DNA from: Shewanella sp.
Lineage (GTDB): Bacteria; Pseudomonadota; Gammaproteobacteria; Enterobacterales; Shewanellaceae
Assembly: GCF_013214165.1 (NCBI RefSeq)
Contig: NZ_JABSSM010000006.1
Span: 1 to 46,394, forward strand
Length of the DNA: 46,394 nucleotides
Reading direction: 5' to 3'
Shown: positions 43,147-46,394 of the stretch, in pieces
Numbering within the stretch: the first letter of the stretch is position 1
Layout: every line of letters begins with the position of its first letter
Translations under genes and position numbers: made by a program
The notes under the pieces: generated by a model
The model's database searches: none
Told to the model about the DNA's origin: nothing
The model's input: only the letters and a program-made list of their open reading frames with translations

Positions 43147-43833
43147 ATGTTTAATTGCAATAAGTCTTGGTGTCAAAGGCATCTATCGCTGAGCGTGTTA
43201 CTTTTCGCCAGCATCATTGCCATCCCTGATGTCGATGCCGGTGTGTTCGATGCGTGTTTTAGCCCATCAGAATATCAAGCCATTAGTGCCGTCAAGTTAA
43301 AAGTGAGAGCGGATACTAGAGCCAGCGATATGGGGATTTGTTATGACGCGGCGGTGTGTTTAGCCCGCTCCGAAAAAGCCTTGAGTAAGCAGCAGGTGAC
43401 CTATCTCCTCGCTGCGATGAAAAATGAGCCAGGCGTTAGATACACGCGCGAATATCGACAACTAATGGGCGTGAGTCTTGACGTGAATGACTTATCACCG
43501 GTGTTAAATTTAGATGAGGTCACAGAATCTGGTTTTGTTAATTTTCAGGAAACCTTTGAGAACCAAAATATGATCCATACTGGCTACATACAAGTTACCA
43601 GTGATGGGGAAACGTTTTTCTATCACGCCAATGGTCATACTGGCGATACTTTTCTTATGCGCGGAGATGCTGAGATGCCAGTGCAGGCTGGACGTACTAA
43701 CCGCTATCTCTTAACCCCAGATAAGCTAGGTAAGTTTAATCTTTGGTTGGAAAGTAGACGTCTCAGAATTCATTACACGCCAGTGAGTGAAGTGTCCGCC
43801 AATATAACCGCTGGGATGCGCTTAGCCCTCTAA
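43147..43833 (+). CDS. Exported papain-like-fold candidate (component B)
   Basis: From ATG 43147 (GGGAG at 43135-43139) the protein has 228 residues; earlier in-frame ATGs at 43105 and 43114 lack such a site. A signal peptide ends near DVDAG. A Cys at a helix start (GICYDAAVCLAR, Cys65), a His before a strand (MIHTGYIQV, His144) and Asn162 in FYHANGH are arranged as in papain-like or NlpC-like cysteine hydrolases. The spacing is similar to the triad of the next gene. The family is not recognised. It lies 59 bases after component A on the same strand and ends at a terminator. Confidence 0.65.
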   Translation: MFNCNKSWCQRHLSLSVLLFASIIAIPDVDAGVFDACFSPSEYQAISAVKLKVRADTRASDMGICYDAAVCLARSEKALSKQQVTYLLAAMKNEPGVRYTREYRQLMGVSLDVNDLSPVLNLDEVTESGFVNFQETFENQNMIHTGYIQVTSDGETFFYHANGHTGDTFLMRGDAEMPVQAGRTNRYLLTPDKLGKFNLWLESRRLRIHYTPVSEVSANITAGMRLAL

Positions 43834-43872
43834 TAATTTCAAACCTAAGAGTCTTCGAATTTCTAGTCATAA

Positions 43873-43897
43873 AAGCCCCTATTTTTTAGGGGCTTAT
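43873..43897 (+). terminator. Terminator-like hairpin after component B
   Basis: A 9-bp stem AAGCCCCTA (43873-43881) pairs with 43887-43895 around five T. The T-tail is weak (ATCT), so partial read-through into the next gene is possible. Confidence 0.7.
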
Positions 43898-44019
43898 CTA
43901 GCCTGGTCGCAAAAAAATATTTTTAATATAGAGGGATAGCTAGCAGTACCTGCTCTCATTTTATGATGTTATCGAACATGACTCGCGACTATGAATCATT
44001 ATTCAAACAAGGATATAGT

Positions 44020-46394
44020 ATGAATAAAACCTTTCTTGCAGTTGTTATTGCTTCATTGTTAACCAGCGTGCCCGTTTTTTCAGCCGAGCATGCAAATAAT
44101 GAAGCTGCCATCGACAATGATCTCGGCGTTCGAGCAGGAGAGTCCATAAAAGCCATACCGCCGATGTTAATGGGCTATGGGAGTGATAGGCTCACGGTCA
44201 ATACGTCCCAAGCGATGAGCGAATTTATCAAGGACCCCGAACGCTTCTTAAGCGAGCATACGGTGGATGTGATTGAATTGATAAAAAATGGCATCTTGCC
44301 TGGACATGGCTATGCCAGGTTAGCGGCAACGTCTACAGGATATCAATTTCATCTTTCCCCAACGGCTGGCGTCGATACGGCTCCCGCCTATTTCCTTGGT
44401 TTCAATGGCCGAACTAACACATCACCCGCTTATGTGGATATCCCTAAGGCCGCCTTGGAGGGCAGTTTCCTCCTCACTGGATCTCTGACAGGATGTTCAG
44501 TGATTGTAACCGATCTTAATGCGACCCATTATCGCGTGTATCACGATGGTCGAGGGGGGAGCTCAGTCTTATATGACAATGTCGTCATGTCGGTGGATTA
44601 CTCAGATTATCAGGGTGTTGGAGTGGGTGATTACGTCGCAGCTAGCTATCTCTTGTTCAAAGGTGGTCGCTGGCAAATGATGTTACAGCGCCAATCACAA
44701 CACGTAGTACCGGGAGATCTGGGTGAACTCAGATGGCTTAAGCGTGATGGGGCCGAGGGTGTTGCCATTATTCAAACCCCAGAGCGAGTATCAAATAGCC
44801 TGAGGGAAGCAAAATTTGCAGCAATGCGTCGCGGGGACCAGGACCAGTTGCTAAAGCGCGCCGCAGAGCTCAACATCGACGTATTACCACGACCTGAAGA
44901 TCGGCCGATTGACCCAAATGAGCCCATGAATGTGGCGGAAAACTCGGCCTTGACTCAATGGCAAGACTTACGTGAGCAGATTAATCGAGGCATAGCCAGA
45001 GAGTTAGCGCCAGCATTTGCGCGTAGAGATACTGTCTATGATTTGTTAAAGACTGCCAGCGGGGAGCTAAAAACACGCTATCAGGCTGAGATTAGAGCGA
45101 TAAGGGTCACCGAAGCGTTTTACAGAAATAAATACCAGCCCGATATTACGGCTTCTATCGATTCGGACCGCATGTGGCTATGGTTAGATAAAAAGCAGCG
45201 TGAGGGGACCCAAGCTGTTATCGCGATCGATAGTGATCTGGCAGGAGGAGCCGATCTACGCCTGGTCGAGCGCTATACCAATTATCAAACCGTACTCAAG
45301 AATTTAACCGGTGAGCGACAACAGAAGTATCAGCAAGGCCTGGCCGACTCTGGCGAGGTGGATATTCCGGATTGGCGAGTGGATATGACGACATCAGAGA
45401 TGATGGAACTCTTGTTAGATACGTCTAAGAGTCTTAATTTTAAGCATAAGGGCGCCCTAATATCACGGATCAAGGAAAATTATAAGCGAGACTTGTATCG
45501 AAACGCACTGGATAAAACCCAGAAAGTAGCGACCTACATACAAGCCAAGGGGGGAGAAGTCGCCCAGCTTATGCCACAAGCCTTCATATTGTTAGCTAAG
45601 CCGGGTCGGTGCTTACCCTTGTCGCGAATGATGGCCTCAGCCATAGCCAATAAAGGGGGCGAGGGTATTCGTGATTTTGCGGCAAACTTATACGCCGCCG
45701 CGGCTGATCCCGAATCGACAACATCCAGAGCGGTTTATGAAACAATAGGCTACTTGCATGGTAACGATGAGGCGATGTCGGCAGAAACAAAGCTGGGGAA
45801 TCGTCGCATTCAACAAATAACGGCAGACTTGCAAGCCGAGCACTTGGGCACCAATGGATCCATTTTCATGTTGATGAACACTAAGGTTCATACCATGCTA
45901 GTGGGAAAAACGACCACGGCTAAGCAAGACAAATATTATTTTTATGATCCTAACTTTGCCGTGTTTACCTTTGACAATGCGAAATCATTGGCTAAAGGCT
46001 TGAGCGAACATTTAGTCAAGCAATCTTATGCTCATTTATACTCTGCCTATGGCGAGGATAAGCGTTCTCCCGAATTTGAAATGCGTCGGATCGATACCGA
46101 AAAAATGGTGAAAATACGGTTATCCAATGGGTTATATGTGTCTGATATCATCAGTCCCGAAGACAGAGTCCTTAACGTGAGCATAGATCAAACGGCCGCC
46201 GCGGTGGCACAAACTACGGATAGCCTGCAAGCCGATCTTAAGCTAAAGTCGGCTCTGACTCTGTTAGAAAGTGTCAATATGGCTGAGGATTTCTTTACGG
46301 CGACGCAGCAGCTCTTCCAACGTGAGGGCCTAGATCATAATTGGCTGCCTGTGTTTGAAAATATCACCGACAATGCCGATGGCAGCTATACCAT
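44020..46394 (+). CDS. Large multidomain exported toxin candidate, truncated by window end (component C)
   Basis: The frame from ATG 44020 (AAGGAT upstream) stays open to the window edge, giving 791 codons. A Sec signal (NKTFLAVVIASLLTSVPVFSA) comes first. Near residues 150-177, FLLTGSLTGCSVIV is followed by a Y-x-V-Y-H-D-G block. The LxGC cysteine (Cys159) with His175, or His170, downstream is the active-site signature of CNF1/BLF1-type glutamine deamidases. A long charged helical region follows. Residues 531-650 carry Cys531 in GRCLPLSRM, His624 in VHTMLVG and Asp643 in YFYDPNFAVFTF, the Cys-His-Asp layout and DPN block of YopT/C58 papain-like effectors. Two enzymatic modules on one exported chain suggest a secreted toxin; targets are unknown. 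Confidence 0.8.
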   Translation, partial: MNKTFLAVVIASLLTSVPVFSAEHANNEAAIDNDLGVRAGESIKAIPPMLMGYGSDRLTVNTSQAMSEFIKDPERFLSEHTVDVIELIKNGILPGHGYARLAATSTGYQFHLSPTAGVDTAPAYFLGFNGRTNTSPAYVDIPKAALEGSFLLTGSLTGCSVIVTDLNATHYRVYHDGRGGSSVLYDNVVMSVDYSDYQGVGVGDYVAASYLLFKGGRWQMMLQRQSQHVVPGDLGELRWLKRDGAEGVAIIQTPERVSNSLREAKFAAMRRGDQDQLLKRAAELNIDVLPRPEDRPIDPNEPMNVAENSALTQWQDLREQINRGIARELAPAFARRDTVYDLLKTASGELKTRYQAEIRAIRVTEAFYRNKYQPDITASIDSDRMWLWLDKKQREGTQAVIAIDSDLAGGADLRLVERYTNYQTVLKNLTGERQQKYQQGLADSGEVDIPDWRVDMTTSEMMELLLDTSKSLNFKHKGALISRIKENYKRDLYRNALDKTQKVATYIQAKGGEVAQLMPQAFILLAKPGRCLPLSRMMASAIANKGGEGIRDFAANLYAAAADPESTTSRAVYETIGYLHGNDEAMSAETKLGNRRIQQITADLQAEHLGTNGSIFMLMNTKVHTMLVGKTTTAKQDKYYFYDPNFAVFTFDNAKSLAKGLSEHLVKQSYAHLYSAYGEDKRSPEFEMRRIDTEKMVKIRLSNGLYVSDIISPEDRVLNVSIDQTAAAVAQTTDSLQADLKLKSALTLLESVNMAEDFFTATQQLFQREGLDHNWLPVFENITDNADGSYT

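Noticed and set aside
45596..45891. Minus-strand frames inside component C
   Set aside because: They are shadows of the long plus-strand frame that carries the signal peptide and catalytic-type motifs.

Overview
The window reads as chromosome of a marine gammaproteobacterium of the Shewanella type. Indications are the cysJ-cysI-cysH block with a separate cobA, a DUF3010-like protein, a TIGR03899-like protein, many TonB/OmpV-type outer-membrane proteins, and moderate G+C with Alteromonadales-like protein sequences. This is inferred from recognisable proteins, not from a marker gene. No rRNA, tRNA, IS element, phage or CRISPR array was found. The window opens with 18 C residues, probably a contig edge or sequencing artefact.

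Layout. (1) 0.2-6.7 kb: nitrilase-family amidohydrolase, TonB-dependent receptor, TPR-sulfotransferase and MFS transporter, all on the + strand; probably an uptake/modification locus for an unknown substrate. (2) 6.8-9.1 kb: a Bacteroidota-like second-type Lgt with a TTG start, then a TrpRS of the non-E. coli type. The TrpRS is preceded by a 19-codon leader peptide with tandem Trp codons and three mutually exclusive hairpins, which looks like a ribosome-stalling attenuator not called by ORF finders. (3) 9.1-14.2 kb: a WD40 lipoprotein ending in eight consecutive in-frame stops, a decayed SIMPL-domain gene with a 1-nt frameshift, an unknown membrane protein, a large DUF6351-like lipoprotein hydrolase, and a remnant of a chemotaxis-receptor signalling tip with an internal stop. 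Two gene remnants in 4 kb mark this as a decaying stretch. (4) 14.3-23.5 kb: ZapE/AFG1 ATPase, a coupled pair of M16 peptidases (one catalytic, one not), an LpxL-type acyltransferase, a HELGH protein, a TetR regulator, a small hypothetical protein and a double-domain MipA/OmpV outer-membrane protein. (5) 23.8-28.2 kb: cysJ-cysI-cysH for PAPS and sulfite reduction. The cobA at 35.1 kb makes the precursor of the CysI sirohaem, and the sulfotransferase of region 1 would use the same PAPS pool. (6) 28.6-37.3 kb: unknown anchored protein, DUF3010-like protein, RIO kinase followed by a REP array, periplasmic peroxiredoxin, 32-bp tandem repeat, a degenerate S41-like protein, cobA, TIGR03899-like protein and MarR. 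(7) 37.3-40.0 kb: an operon divergent from marR, with palindromic operator-like sites and a leader terminator. It encodes a four-helix membrane protein, a c5-type cytochrome, a ferric-reductase/NOX-like flavohaem reductase and an unannotated 28-residue membrane peptide, and ends in a strong terminator.

(8) 40.4 kb to the right edge: three consecutive Sec-exported proteins that look like a toxin locus. The third is cut by the window edge and has at least 791 residues. It carries an LTGC...His signature resembling CNF1/BLF1 glutamine deamidases and a second, YopT/C58-like Cys-His-Asp domain. The middle gene is a small protein with a Cys...His...Asn arrangement of similar spacing. The first is an 889-residue helical protein with a hydrophobic helix pair reminiscent of translocation segments. 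A split, multi-effector AB-like toxin is the most interesting reading of this window; it is an inference from motifs and gene order.
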